Positions 8,595 to 17,456 of a stretch of 64,000 nt of DNA are shown here, one piece after another. This DNA is from JBNKDD01 sp050288085. Its GTDB lineage: Bacteria > Chloroflexota > Anaerolineae > Aggregatilineales > UBA3940. The notes beneath the pieces are model-generated. The model was given only the letters and a program-made list of their open reading frames with translations, was not told where the DNA came from and did no database searches. Position numbers and translations under genes: made by a program. Position 1 is the stretch's first letter. Each line of letters begins with the position of its first letter. The DNA lies in the NCBI GenBank assembly GCA_050288085.1, contig JBNKDD010000001.1, positions 46,126-110,125 on the forward strand, given 5' to 3'.

Positions 8595-9497
8595 ATGGAA
8601 CTACAAGAATCTTTTGCTACTACGCACCGAGGTCTCCGGCGCGATTCGCCGCCGATGCGCCTATATGAAAAGGCCAAGCGGTTGGGCCTCTGGAACCCCA
8701 GCGATATTGACTTCAGCAAAGATCAAGCGGACTGGGGTAATCTAGCCGACGATGAGCGTGATCTGATCCTGCGCCTGACAGCCATGTTTGTCGCGGGGGA
8801 AGAAGCTGTCACGCTTAACCTGTTACCGTTGATTATGGTTATCGCGGAGGAGGGCCGGATCGAGGAGGAGCTTTACCTGACTTCGTTTCTGTTTGAAGAA
8901 GGTAAACACACCGATTTCTTTAACCGTTTTTTGACGGAAGTGGCAGGAGTCTCCGGTGATTTGCGACGTTATCATACCCCGAACTACCGCTCGATTATTG
9001 CCCGCGCGCTGCCAGATGCTCTCCGAAAGCTGTGTCAGGACTCGTCTCCAGCGGCCCAGGCTCGCGCTGTAGTGACTTATAACATGATTGTCGAGGGGGT
9101 ATTGGCCGGGACCGGTTATCAGGTCTATTCCAGTATGCTGGAACGCAGCGATCTTTTACCCGGTCAGCGCCAGGGGATTAGCTATGTAAAGAAGGACGAG
9201 GCCCGGCATATGGCCTATGGGGTGTTTCTGTTATCGCGCCTGCTGGCCGAGGATGACTCCCTATGGGAGGTGATTGAGAACCGGATGAACGCCTTATTGA
9301 TGCCAGCAGTCGGCGTGGTTCGTGAATTCTTTTCTCGTTATGCCCCGGTTCCATTTGGGCTGTGTGAAGATGAATTCGCTGACTATGCCATGACACAATT
9401 TCAAAAGCGCATGGAACGCATCCAAAAAGCCAGGGGCGCTTCATTAGATGAAATCTACCGGGTGACTCACCAGGCTATCGATCAGGATGATGCATGA
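8595..9497 (+). CDS. R2-like ligand-binding oxidase (R2lox)
   Basis: This 300-residue ferritin-like protein has all diagnostic residues of the Mn/Fe R2lox family, at exactly the numbering of characterised members. Metal ligands are Glu69, Glu102, His105, Glu167, Glu202 and His205. Val72 and Tyr162 are in place for the unusual Val-Tyr ether crosslink made on O2 activation. Ribonucleotide reductase R2 subunits have Asp at the first ligand position and a radical Tyr elsewhere. R2lox proteins bind a fatty acid-like ligand and react with O2; the physiological substrate is not established. The start has AAGGA nine bases ahead. The gene is monocistronic. Confidence 0.92.
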   Translation: MELQESFATTHRGLRRDSPPMRLYEKAKRLGLWNPSDIDFSKDQADWGNLADDERDLILRLTAMFVAGEEAVTLNLLPLIMVIAEEGRIEEELYLTSFLFEEGKHTDFFNRFLTEVAGVSGDLRRYHTPNYRSIIARALPDALRKLCQDSSPAAQARAVVTYNMIVEGVLAGTGYQVYSSMLERSDLLPGQRQGISYVKKDEARHMAYGVFLLSRLLAEDDSLWEVIENRMNALLMPAVGVVREFFSRYAPVPFGLCEDEFADYAMTQFQKRMERIQKARGASLDEIYRVTHQAIDQDDA

Positions 9498-9578
9498 TCT
9501 TGATCGGGGTATCTCGAAGGAACAACGTTTGAAATTTTGCTGGCGTTATAATATAATTTAGGTATAACTAAATAGTAC

Positions 9579-10340
9579 TTAATAAGCTACCTGATCGATG
9601 TATTTACCGCCACCATCATCCAGCACTTTTGAGAAGCGTGTGATCCACCACCAGTCAGATAGGGCAACAAAGGCTTCTAGCTCATTGGCTGATCCCAGCG
9701 CATGGTAGGCTTTCGACACGTAGCCACGAACGGTATCTTCACCCAGGAGTAACTCGTCCTGGATATCGGGATTGTCCAGTCCGATGAAAATCCGCCACAT
9801 GACAATTTCGGCAATCCGGTGGGTGAGGTTGGGGTGCTCAATCTCAGGGGCAAGCGTTCTACCCAGCAGCTTTAAACGAGATTGAGGGGTAAGCGCGGCA
9901 GCGCTTTTATGGGTGAGGAGAATCACATCGTAGTCAGCTATGGCCCGAATAGCAAGGTGTAAACAATACCCGAGATCACTTTTTGACAGTAAGGCATGAA
10001 TCGGACTGTTGTCTATGTATGGCAGAATCCGGTTGAGCTTACCTTCAACCAGGCAAATTATTTTTACATCGGGGAGTTTGTCTACAAGCCGGTTAATATC
10101 GGCCAGGAATGCGGGTGTATTGCCAATCGAATCGAGATCGCACACGACAACTTGCAGCCTTCCCTCCGATTCGAATAAGGGAGCCAGCAAGGGAGCCAGA
10201 GAGGATGACGTGTCAAATATTCTCACTCTGCGATCCCGGCCTAGCAAGCCTCTAGCAGCGAAAAGAAAGAAAGGATCGCAGCTAATCAGCGCAGCCGTAA
10301 TGTCCCAATATTCACGACTAACCATGCTACTGTTCTCCAA
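9579..10340 (-). CDS. LuxR-type regulator with degenerate receiver domain
   Basis: The 253-residue product has an N-terminal half shaped like a response-regulator receiver (ISCDPFFLFAARGLL, VVVCDLDSI, KIICLVEG), without a clear acidic triad. A C-terminal LuxR-like helix-turn-helix runs from about residue 175 to 230 (IFIGLDNPDIQDELLLGEDT then RGYVSKAYHALG). It probably binds DNA without normal phosphorylation. The gene is convergent with R2lox and divergent from the gene at 10524. Target genes are unknown. Confidence 0.65.
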   Translation of the reverse strand: MENSSMVSREYWDITAALISCDPFFLFAARGLLGRDRRVRIFDTSSSLAPLLAPLFESEGRLQVVVCDLDSIGNTPAFLADINRLVDKLPDVKIICLVEGKLNRILPYIDNSPIHALLSKSDLGYCLHLAIRAIADYDVILLTHKSAAALTPQSRLKLLGRTLAPEIEHPNLTHRIAEIVMWRIFIGLDNPDIQDELLLGEDTVRGYVSKAYHALGSANELEAFVALSDWWWITRFSKVLDDGGGKYIDQVAY

Positions 10341-10523
10341 ATATGGGCTTTTTGGGGTTTCTGGCTATATATGTTACTCGAAAACAGTATTTCTGAGTAG
10401 ACGGCAGTGATTTCAATACACACACGGTGTGGGCTGTGGGCAGGTAGTCTGTGTTTACAATATCAAAAAGCTAACCGACTTTAAACTGTAATTGGAATCA
10501 CTGAAGAAAAGGTTGAAAGAAAA

Positions 10524-10955
10524 ATGTTTACTATTGAAAAACTTCATGATGAGGCCATTACCATCGTTACCGTTAATGGTTCGCTCCTGAATAATATGGC
10601 TTCTCAAGAGGGTGAAAAAGCCAGGCAGACGGTTCAATCAATCGTTGAGGAAACCCCTGGCCTTGATTACCTCATCATGGATCTGCGGGATATAGAATTA
10701 ACTTTTAGTGAGCTTGTGATGGTATTGGCGAAAGCTCGTGACCAGATCGTTGGGATGGGTGGCAAGTCCTACATTGACGCCCAGGTGCGTTACGTGCTGG
10801 TCGGCTCAGATGATTTAATCGATCTGGCGGCTGAGGCATTTCACCAGGAGCAATACGGCAATATTGACATTCGGGTGTTTCCGACAGTTGATATGGCTGT
10901 TGACTTTGCCCGATGCAAGCTGGCGGTACAAACCAGGTCAACAATAGTAGGTTGA
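10524..10955 (+). CDS. Conserved hypothetical, STAS/SpoIIAA-like fold possible
   Basis: The 143-residue protein starts with beta-strand-like segments (MFTIEKLHDEAITIVTVNG), a helix, then LDYLIMDLRDIELTFSEL, a pattern that recalls STAS-type anti-sigma antagonist domains; the conserved phosphorylatable Ser of SpoIIAA is not obvious. The rest alternates strands and helices. It lies upstream of the ABC pair, separated by 61 bases. Function unknown. Confidence 0.6.
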   Translation: MFTIEKLHDEAITIVTVNGSLLNNMASQEGEKARQTVQSIVEETPGLDYLIMDLRDIELTFSELVMVLAKARDQIVGMGGKSYIDAQVRYVLVGSDDLIDLAAEAFHQEQYGNIDIRVFPTVDMAVDFARCKLAVQTRSTIVG

Positions 10956-11016
10956 TTGGTTAAGGAATACGAATAACTTGTTCGTGTCCCCATTTGGTTA
11001 AGGTGTAAACAATATC

Positions 11017-13257
11017 ATGGTCCTCAAGAATCTACTTCGCCGTAAAGGCCGAACAATCCTGACCGTGCTGGGGATCAGCGTTGGTGTCGCTGCGATTATT
11101 GCCCTGGGTGCGATGGCAACCGGCATTAAAGCAGGCTACAACTCTGTCCTAACCGGCAGTAAGGCCGATCTGGTTTTGACTCAGCCTGATGCTTACGATG
11201 TTAGCTTGAGTTCGGTTGATGAGCCTATCGGCGATCAACTGCTGGCTATGTCGGAGGTCAGCGCCGTAAGCGGTCTGCTGATGGGTAACGTACAGACCGA
11301 GGGCTCGCCATACTTCTTTGTCTTCGGCTACCCGGAAGACAGCTTTGTGCTGTCCCGGTTCCAGATCACCGATGGGGTCGGGTTGGGCACTCATGAGGCC
11401 CAGACTGCACGCGGTAAGCCTCTCTTGCTAGGATCATCGGCGGCGGATGAATTAAACAAGGAACCGGGAGATACCATCCGGTTAGCGGAGAGCACTTACC
11501 GGATCGTGGGGATCTACGAAACCGGCGATGCCTTTGAGGAAAATGGAGCGGTGATGGGCATGAAGGATGCCCAGGATTTATTAGGTCGTCCCCGGCAGGT
11601 CAGCCTGTTTTACATCCAGCTTAAAGACCCTAACTTGCGTGATCGGTTAGAAACCCGTGCTGAACGTTTGTGGCCTGACCTTTCGATGAGCAGCACTGAC
11701 GATTATGCCAACAACCAGATGATGGGAGATATGTTGGGCGGTTTTGTCTCAGCCATTGCCGGTCTGGCGATCCTGATTGGCGGCGTCAGTATGATGAATG
11801 CCCAGTTGATGTCCGTCATGGAACGCACCCGTGAAATTGGCGTGTTGAGAGCGATCGGTTGGCGGCGCTGGCGTGTCATGGCAATGATCCTTGGTGAGTC
11901 AATCCTGGTAGGGCTGCTCGGTGGTGGAGTTGGGATTGGCTTAGGCTGGTTAGCCCTGTCCAGTTCCGGGTTGGTATTGGCTGCCTGGGGAGCGACTACC
12001 TCCAATATCGATAGTGGCTTGTTGATACAGGCGTTTGTCACGGTGGTGATTCTTGGGTTGGTCGGTGGTATGTATCCGGCCTGGCGGGCCTCGCGCCTGG
12101 AACCTGTCGAAGCACTGCGTTATGAAGGCGGAGCCGTAGGTAAGTCCCAACGCCTACCGGTTGGCGGAATGGCCGTTCAAGGATTATGGCAGCGAAAAGC
12201 CCGTACCTTCCTGACCCTGGGTGTGCTAGGGCTCACAATTGGTGCGATTATGTCACTGGATGCCATGACGCGAGGAATGGTCGGTATGATGGGGAATATG
12301 CTCGGCGAAAACTCCGCTGTGATGGTCTGGCAGGCCGGGGCATCGGATACCGGCTACAGCCAGCTTGACGAGCGCATCGGCGACCGGATTGCCGTCATGC
12401 CGGAAGTCAAGAGTGTTAGCGGGTTGGCTATCACGGCTACCTTTCTCCCGGATGCTGGCCTGTTTGTCCTTCAGGGTTATGCTCCGAATGAGTATGCTAT
12501 CCGCCGCTTTCCCATTGTTGAGGGTGAACCCCTGACCGGCAATCACCAGATTTTACTGGGGCGTACGATGGCCGAGGGTATGCATAAAGAGGTTGGCGAC
12601 TCTATAGATGTGAGTGGGGTGCGTTTCCGCGTCACCGGTATCTATGAGACAGGCGTGGCCTGGGAAGAGAGCGGCGGCGTGATTTCGCTGCGCGATGCCC
12701 AGAGTTTTATGGGCCGCCCTCGCAAGGTTACGATGTTCTCCGTTACTGTCGATAATCCTTCTCAGGCGCAGGCGGTGACTGACCGGATCAATGCAGACAT
12801 CCCTGAAGCAAAGGCCGCGCTGTCCGGTGAATTCGCCGAACAACTGCCCGACATGCAGGCAACAAAAGGGATGGTTGATGGGATTTCGGTTATGGCGATT
12901 CTGGTTGGTGGCATCGGTATGATGAATACCATGCTCATGACCGTCTTAGAACGTACCAGGGAGATCGGGGTGCTTCGTGCCTTAGGCTGGCGACGTCGGG
13001 CGATCCTTGGCCTTATCTTGAAGGAAGGTGCGCTGCTTGGTAGTTTCGGTGGGTTAACCGGCATTATTCTGGCATTTCTGATTAGCTTCCTGATCGGGAT
13101 TGAGCCGAGCTTCGGGTCGATATTGGAATTTGTATGGGAATGGGATGTGTTTGCACGAGCCATCGGTCTGGCATTAATTCTAGGTTTATTTGGCGGCCTA
13201 TACCCGGCATTCCGGGCAACACGTTTGCAGCCGGTTGAGGCACTACGTTACGAGTAG
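11017..13257 (+). CDS. MacB-like ABC transporter permease, internally duplicated
   Basis: The 746-residue protein contains two complete MacB_PCD-FtsX modules in tandem. Each begins with a short helix (KNLLRRKGRTILTVLGISVG; QGLWQRKARTFLTLGVLGL), has a large extracytoplasmic domain with an ETGDAFEENG/ETGVAWEESG motif, and ends with three membrane helices bearing the FtsX signature MERTREIGVLRAIGWRR or LERTREIGVLRALGWRR and the closing P(A/V)EALRYE. The fold couples ATP hydrolysis to extracytoplasmic work such as lipoprotein or peptide release. The partner ATPase gene follows 12 bases later. The fused duplication probably replaces a homodimer of single-module permeases. Confidence 0.9.
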   Translation: MVLKNLLRRKGRTILTVLGISVGVAAIIALGAMATGIKAGYNSVLTGSKADLVLTQPDAYDVSLSSVDEPIGDQLLAMSEVSAVSGLLMGNVQTEGSPYFFVFGYPEDSFVLSRFQITDGVGLGTHEAQTARGKPLLLGSSAADELNKEPGDTIRLAESTYRIVGIYETGDAFEENGAVMGMKDAQDLLGRPRQVSLFYIQLKDPNLRDRLETRAERLWPDLSMSSTDDYANNQMMGDMLGGFVSAIAGLAILIGGVSMMNAQLMSVMERTREIGVLRAIGWRRWRVMAMILGESILVGLLGGGVGIGLGWLALSSSGLVLAAWGATTSNIDSGLLIQAFVTVVILGLVGGMYPAWRASRLEPVEALRYEGGAVGKSQRLPVGGMAVQGLWQRKARTFLTLGVLGLTIGAIMSLDAMTRGMVGMMGNMLGENSAVMVWQAGASDTGYSQLDERIGDRIAVMPEVKSVSGLAITATFLPDAGLFVLQGYAPNEYAIRRFPIVEGEPLTGNHQILLGRTMAEGMHKEVGDSIDVSGVRFRVTGIYETGVAWEESGGVISLRDAQSFMGRPRKVTMFSVTVDNPSQAQAVTDRINADIPEAKAALSGEFAEQLPDMQATKGMVDGISVMAILVGGIGMMNTMLMTVLERTREIGVLRALGWRRRAILGLILKEGALLGSFGGLTGIILAFLISFLIGIEPSFGSILEFVWEWDVFARAIGLALILGLFGGLYPAFRATRLQPVEALRYE

Positions 13258-13269
13258 AGGGTAACGACA

Positions 13270-14103
13270 ATGACGACATCTGAATGGTTAATTGAAACAC
13301 GTAATCTCACCCGTGTTTATGGGAACGGGGTGGAAATCCGGGCGTTGGATGATGTCTCTATCACTATCGCACATGGTGACCTGGTGGCGATTATGGGACC
13401 GAGTGGCAGCGGCAAGAGTACCCTGTTAAATATGCTCGGTGCACTGGACAAGCCAACCAGCGGACAGGTCTTAATCGAAGGAAAAGACCTGGCAGATATT
13501 AAAGACAAGGATTCCTTCCGGGCCAAGTCGGTTGGTTTTATCTTCCAACTCCATAACCTGATCCCAACGCTGACCGCCCGCGAGAACGTCGAAGTCCCGA
13601 TGATGGGATATGCTGGTTCCCGTGCCCGGCACAAACGCTCGAAAGAACTGCTTGATCTGGTCGGGTTGGGTGATCGTATGAAACATCTACCAAACCAGCT
13701 TTCCGGCGGGCAGCGTCAGCGGGTGGCCGTAGCGCGGGCGCTCGCGAATAATCCGCATCTGGTGCTGGCCGACGAACCAACTGGCAGCCTGGATACCGCC
13801 GCCGGGCAGGATTTAATGCGCCTGCTCCGGGAATTGAATCAAAGCCAGGGTACGACCTTTGTGATCGTCACACATGACCCGGCTGTTGCCCGCCTGACCG
13901 ACCGGGTACTGGTCATGGCCGATGGACGCATCGAGCGTGAGGATATTGTCGGAACGCCTCTCGAAGAAGACTTGAAGGTCTTCCGCCACTCCGATCTGGG
14001 GCATGAGCTTTTATCGAGTGAAAAGGTAGAGTTAAATGGCCTCCAGCTCTCCGATCAACAGGTGGGTGTGCTGCGAACCCTGCTCGATACGGTTACACAC
14101 TAG
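13270..14103 (+). CDS. ABC transporter ATP-binding protein, LolD/MacB type
   Basis: The 277-residue protein has Walker A GPSGSGKST (about residue 43), Q-loop, the signature LSGGQRQR, Walker B LVLADEPTG and an H-loop His in IVTHDP, so it is a functional ATPase. It forms an operon with the upstream double permease. The C-terminal 45 residues after the ATPase core form a short acidic extension. A strong terminator follows 33 bases after the stop. Confidence 0.92.
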   Translation: MTTSEWLIETRNLTRVYGNGVEIRALDDVSITIAHGDLVAIMGPSGSGKSTLLNMLGALDKPTSGQVLIEGKDLADIKDKDSFRAKSVGFIFQLHNLIPTLTARENVEVPMMGYAGSRARHKRSKELLDLVGLGDRMKHLPNQLSGGQRQRVAVARALANNPHLVLADEPTGSLDTAAGQDLMRLLRELNQSQGTTFVIVTHDPAVARLTDRVLVMADGRIEREDIVGTPLEEDLKVFRHSDLGHELLSSEKVELNGLQLSDQQVGVLRTLLDTVTH

Positions 14104-14135
14104 ACGATCCTATTTATAGATAAGCCGATACGCTT

Positions 14136-14165
14136 AGCCCCGGTGACATATCATCGGGGCTTTTT
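14136..14165 (+). terminator. Intrinsic terminator after the ABC pair
   Basis: A stem AGCCCCG/CGGGGCT with inner TGA/TCA pairing is followed by five T. It closes the ABC transporter operon ahead of the pyrophosphatase gene. Confidence 0.85.
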
Positions 14166-14314
14166 GATTGACATCTGTATGATATATCATGGCGATTGTG
14201 TAGAGGCTGGACTATAATGCTATTATAGTGTAGGTGGCAGATCAATCACCTATAAGAAGGGAGGCTGCGCCAGGTTTCTGCCTGACTCACGACATTTCTC
14301 CGGCGCAAGATTTC

Positions 14315-14854
14315 ATGAACCTATGGCATGAATTACCCCCAGGACCCAGATCACCTGATGTGGTCTATACAATTGTTGAAATCCCAAAGGGTAGTCGCAA
14401 TAAGTACGAGTATCATAAGCAGGCTGGCATTCTCAAACTTGACCGGGTTTTGTACTCTTCGCTTTACTACCCAGGCGACTATGGTCTGATTCCTCGCACT
14501 TATTATGATGATGGTGATCCCCTTGATATTCTGGTAATGATCAACGAGCCGACTTTTCCCTTATGTGTGATCGAAGCCCGCCCGATTGGTCTATTCCGTA
14601 TGATGGACCGAGATCAACCTGACGATAAGGTGCTGGCTGTGCCAGACAAAGACCCGTTGTATCGCGATTATCACGACGTCTCCGATATTCCCCAGCACTT
14701 TTTGCAGGAAGTTGCCCATTTCTTCTCGGTGTATAAAGACCTGGAAGGAGCCCGTGTCGAGCCGATTGGGTGGGAAGACGCTAAAGCCGCGAGAGAAAAA
14801 ATTGAGTACGCGGTTCGTCTTTACCAGTCCACTTTCCAACCGCCGACTCTGTAG
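14315..14854 (+). CDS. ppa: Inorganic pyrophosphatase, family I
   Basis: The enzyme hydrolyses PPi to two phosphates and drives biosynthesis. The motifs VVEIPKGSRNKYEY-like (IVEIPKGSRNKYEY), GDYGLIP, DGDPLDILV and the later D-rich segment near KDPLYRDYHD are those of soluble Mg-dependent PPases. I choose ATG 14315 (MNLWHELPPGP) because family members start there. A GTG at 14234 in the same frame would add 27 residues without family match, although a good AGGGAGG sequence lies in that extension. The protein from 14315 has 179 residues, a normal length. Confidence 0.93.
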   Translation: MNLWHELPPGPRSPDVVYTIVEIPKGSRNKYEYHKQAGILKLDRVLYSSLYYPGDYGLIPRTYYDDGDPLDILVMINEPTFPLCVIEARPIGLFRMMDRDQPDDKVLAVPDKDPLYRDYHDVSDIPQHFLQEVAHFFSVYKDLEGARVEPIGWEDAKAAREKIEYAVRLYQSTFQPPTL

Positions 14855-14871
14855 CGGGGAGGAGTGTACCA

Positions 14872-15261
14872 ATGTCATCTCAGCAAGCCCTCATTCTGAT
14901 TATCGAGGATAATGCAGACAACCGTACCCTGATCAGAGACCTGTTGGGGGCGATGGACTATGTTGTCATTGAGGCAACGGATGGGGTAGAAGGTATTGAG
15001 AAGGCATTTGAAAAAGCTCCTGACCTGATCTTGATGGACCTTTCTTTGCCACGTAAAGATGGTTGGACTGCAACTCGTGAACTCAAAGCTCACCCGGATG
15101 TTTCACATATACCCATCATTGCGTTGACGGCACATGCTATGGTTGGTGATCGGGAGCGTGCACTGGAGGCAGGCTGTGACGATTACGTTTCTAAGCCGAT
15201 CAATCTAAGCGAACTCCTGGAGAAAATCCAACGGCTCTTGATCAATTTGCCGCCTTCATAA
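14872..15261 (+). CDS. CheY-like response regulator, receiver only
   Basis: 129 residues with a single receiver domain: acidic pair Glu12-Asp13, phosphoacceptor Asp56 in LILMDLSLP, conserved Thr in ALTAHA and Lys in VSKPI. It has no output domain, so it acts by binding a partner. The start has GGGGAGGAG ahead. The downstream receiver-cyclase gene follows after 12 bases and is probably in the same operon. Confidence 0.88.
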   Translation: MSSQQALILIIEDNADNRTLIRDLLGAMDYVVIEATDGVEGIEKAFEKAPDLILMDLSLPRKDGWTATRELKAHPDVSHIPIIALTAHAMVGDRERALEAGCDDYVSKPINLSELLEKIQRLLINLPPS

Positions 15262-15273
15262 GGATTGGTATCT

Positions 15274-16314
15274 GTGAAAATCCTGGTTGCCGAAGACAAT
15301 GAAGACAGCCGCTTATTAGTGCTGGATATCCTGAACATGATGGGACATGAGGCTGCGGGAGCCAAGAATGGTCAGCAGGCATTATCCCTCGCCCAAGAAG
15401 AAACTCCCGATTTGATCATTCTTGATGTCAACATGCCCATTATGAGCGGCTTTGAGGCATTGGAACATATCAAAGCCGACGTCAAGCTGGCAGATATCCC
15501 GGTCTTGATGCTCACTGCACAGAGCGGAATCGATGATCGGGTGCAGGGGCTGGGGTTAGGAGCCGATGATTACATCACCAAGCCGTTCAGCCCCCGCGAG
15601 TTGATGGCGCGTGTGGATGCTCGGCTGAGGGCTAAACAAGCCTCTGATGATCTGCGGGCGGCCAGGGATCACATCCTGAATACCTTTGAGCGCTATGTTG
15701 CTCCTTCTGTGGTTGAAAAACTGGTTGCCGATCCTACCAGTGTTCAATTAGGCGGGCAGTTGCAGGAAGTAACGGCCTTTTTTGCCGACCTGGAGGGATT
15801 CACAGGGCTGTCCGAAAATACTGAACCGGCTCAACTCCTCGATATCCTTAACGGGTATCTGTCTGTGGTCACAGAGGCGATTATCTCCAATGAGGGAACC
15901 CTGGATAAATTCCTGGGTGATGGCGTGATGGCTCTGTTTAATACGCCGCTGCAAATTCCGAATCACGCTTTGGCGGCTGTACAGGCGGCAATGGATGCGC
16001 AGATTCGCGTCGAAGCATATCATCAAAGTCTAGATCCAAAGTTTCACCTGAAATTTCGTATTGGTATACACACCGGTCATGCCATTGTCGGCAATGTTGG
16101 CGCGGCACAGATTCATGATTACACAGCCATCGGCGATACGATCAACACCGCTGCCCGGATTGAGCAAAGCGGTCAAGGTGGTCAGGTATTGATCAGCGAG
16201 ACGACTTACGAGCTGGTCAAAGAAGCCGTTATTGCCGAGCAGCTTGGTGCACGTCAGGTCAGAGGGCGCAGTGAACCGGTTGTTGTTTACCAGATCGGAG
16301 GCTTGAGGATATGA
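15274..16314 (+). CDS. Receiver-adenylyl cyclase (class III) two-domain protein
   Basis: I choose GTG 15274 over a TTG at 15265, because AAGGA directly abuts the TTG but is well spaced for the GTG. The product has a receiver domain (Asp51 in LIILDVNMP, Lys in ITKPF) and a class III nucleotide cyclase domain from about residue 160. Metal-binding Asp are in FFADLEGFT and GDGVMALF. The substrate-defining positions LDKFLGDG (Lys) and DYTAIGDT (Thr) point to ATP, and NTAARI supplies transition-state Asn and Arg. It should make cAMP in response to phosphorylation. It overlaps the next gene by ATGA. Confidence 0.85.
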   Translation: MKILVAEDNEDSRLLVLDILNMMGHEAAGAKNGQQALSLAQEETPDLIILDVNMPIMSGFEALEHIKADVKLADIPVLMLTAQSGIDDRVQGLGLGADDYITKPFSPRELMARVDARLRAKQASDDLRAARDHILNTFERYVAPSVVEKLVADPTSVQLGGQLQEVTAFFADLEGFTGLSENTEPAQLLDILNGYLSVVTEAIISNEGTLDKFLGDGVMALFNTPLQIPNHALAAVQAAMDAQIRVEAYHQSLDPKFHLKFRIGIHTGHAIVGNVGAAQIHDYTAIGDTINTAARIEQSGQGGQVLISETTYELVKEAVIAEQLGARQVRGRSEPVVVYQIGGLRI

Positions 16315-17456
16315 CGAAAGAGACCAGTGTCCTGGTCGTAGCCGACTCGACCGAGATAGCCAATCATCTGGGGAAAAAACTCCTTCCCCAGGCTGGCTAT
16401 AATGCTGTTATTGGGGATGCTTTTACTGTTCCCCCTCCTTGCGATGCGATCCTGGCTCACATCACCCGGCTTCGGGGGGACCCTTTTGGACCATTAAATA
16501 CCCAGCGCCGGTTGGGATGTGATGCCCCGGCTATTTTGTACGCCCCCCGGATTACCGGCGAGATGGGAACTCAGCTCTTTACGGTCGGAATTCGCAATTT
16601 CGTGAGCACACCGCTTGATGACGCGGGTTTGCTTGAGAGTCTGGGAAAATTTATCACTTCTATCAAAGCGGAAAAAGGGCAGGCTGAGGTCAGTCAGCGC
16701 CTTGAACAGGCTCAGGTGCTCCTTGCACGGCGGCTTAACGAAATGAACACCTTATCTCGGATTGGCCGGGTCATCACTAACGTGACCGATATTGATTCCT
16801 TGCTGTCACGGATTGTCGAAGCGGCTGTGTTTCTAACACATGCTGAAGAGGGCGCGATCTTCTTACTGGAAAAGGACAGCGACGCTCTGATTTTGAGGGC
16901 TGAAAAAGGGTTCGATACCAAAAAGGCGGAAGTTATCCGGCGGCCATCATCGGACTCAGATGCCGTGCAGGTTGCCCGCACCGGCAAGCCGATCATGAAA
17001 AGCGGTGATTCTGAGCACAAGCTCAAGACTGGCTACCTGGTACGTGCCCTGATTAATGTACCGATCTTCATTGATAAGAAGGTAGTCGGGGTGCTGGCGG
17101 TGTATCATCATGGCATGAAATCCTCGTTCACCGATCCCGATATGGCGGTGCTGTCAAATCTGGCCGACTATGCAGCTATTGCACTTGACAAGGTCAATTT
17201 GCTGGACGAACAGAAGGCGCGCTTTGATACCATGCTGGAGTCATCCCGCAAGGTGGCTTTACATGCCAAGACGCTCAATGGGCCGGTTGAGGGTATCGAT
17301 GGGCAGATAGCCTTGCTGCTTTCCGGTTCAACCGGGGATCTGAATGAAAAACAACGGTCGGCAGTGACACGCATCCGGCAGGCGACCATGCGCTTACAGG
17401 AAATTGTCGGATTCATCGAACAAGAGATGAAGTCTGATACTCATGCGGCTAGCTAA
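16311..17456 (+). CDS. GAF-domain sensor with degenerate receiver
   Basis: 381 residues. The first 120 resemble a receiver fold without the catalytic acids, followed by a helical linker (SQRLEQAQVLLARRLNEMNTL). A GAF domain spans about 145-300 (LSRIVEAAVFLTHAEEGAIFLL ... VGVLAVYHHG), and the C-terminus has a histidine-kinase-like dimerisation helix without ATPase. It is likely a ligand-sensing or adaptor partner of the two upstream receivers, with which it is co-transcribed. Confidence 0.75.
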   Translation: MTKETSVLVVADSTEIANHLGKKLLPQAGYNAVIGDAFTVPPPCDAILAHITRLRGDPFGPLNTQRRLGCDAPAILYAPRITGEMGTQLFTVGIRNFVSTPLDDAGLLESLGKFITSIKAEKGQAEVSQRLEQAQVLLARRLNEMNTLSRIGRVITNVTDIDSLLSRIVEAAVFLTHAEEGAIFLLEKDSDALILRAEKGFDTKKAEVIRRPSSDSDAVQVARTGKPIMKSGDSEHKLKTGYLVRALINVPIFIDKKVVGVLAVYHHGMKSSFTDPDMAVLSNLADYAAIALDKVNLLDEQKARFDTMLESSRKVALHAKTLNGPVEGIDGQIALLLSGSTGDLNEKQRSAVTRIRQATMRLQEIVGFIEQEMKSDTHAAS

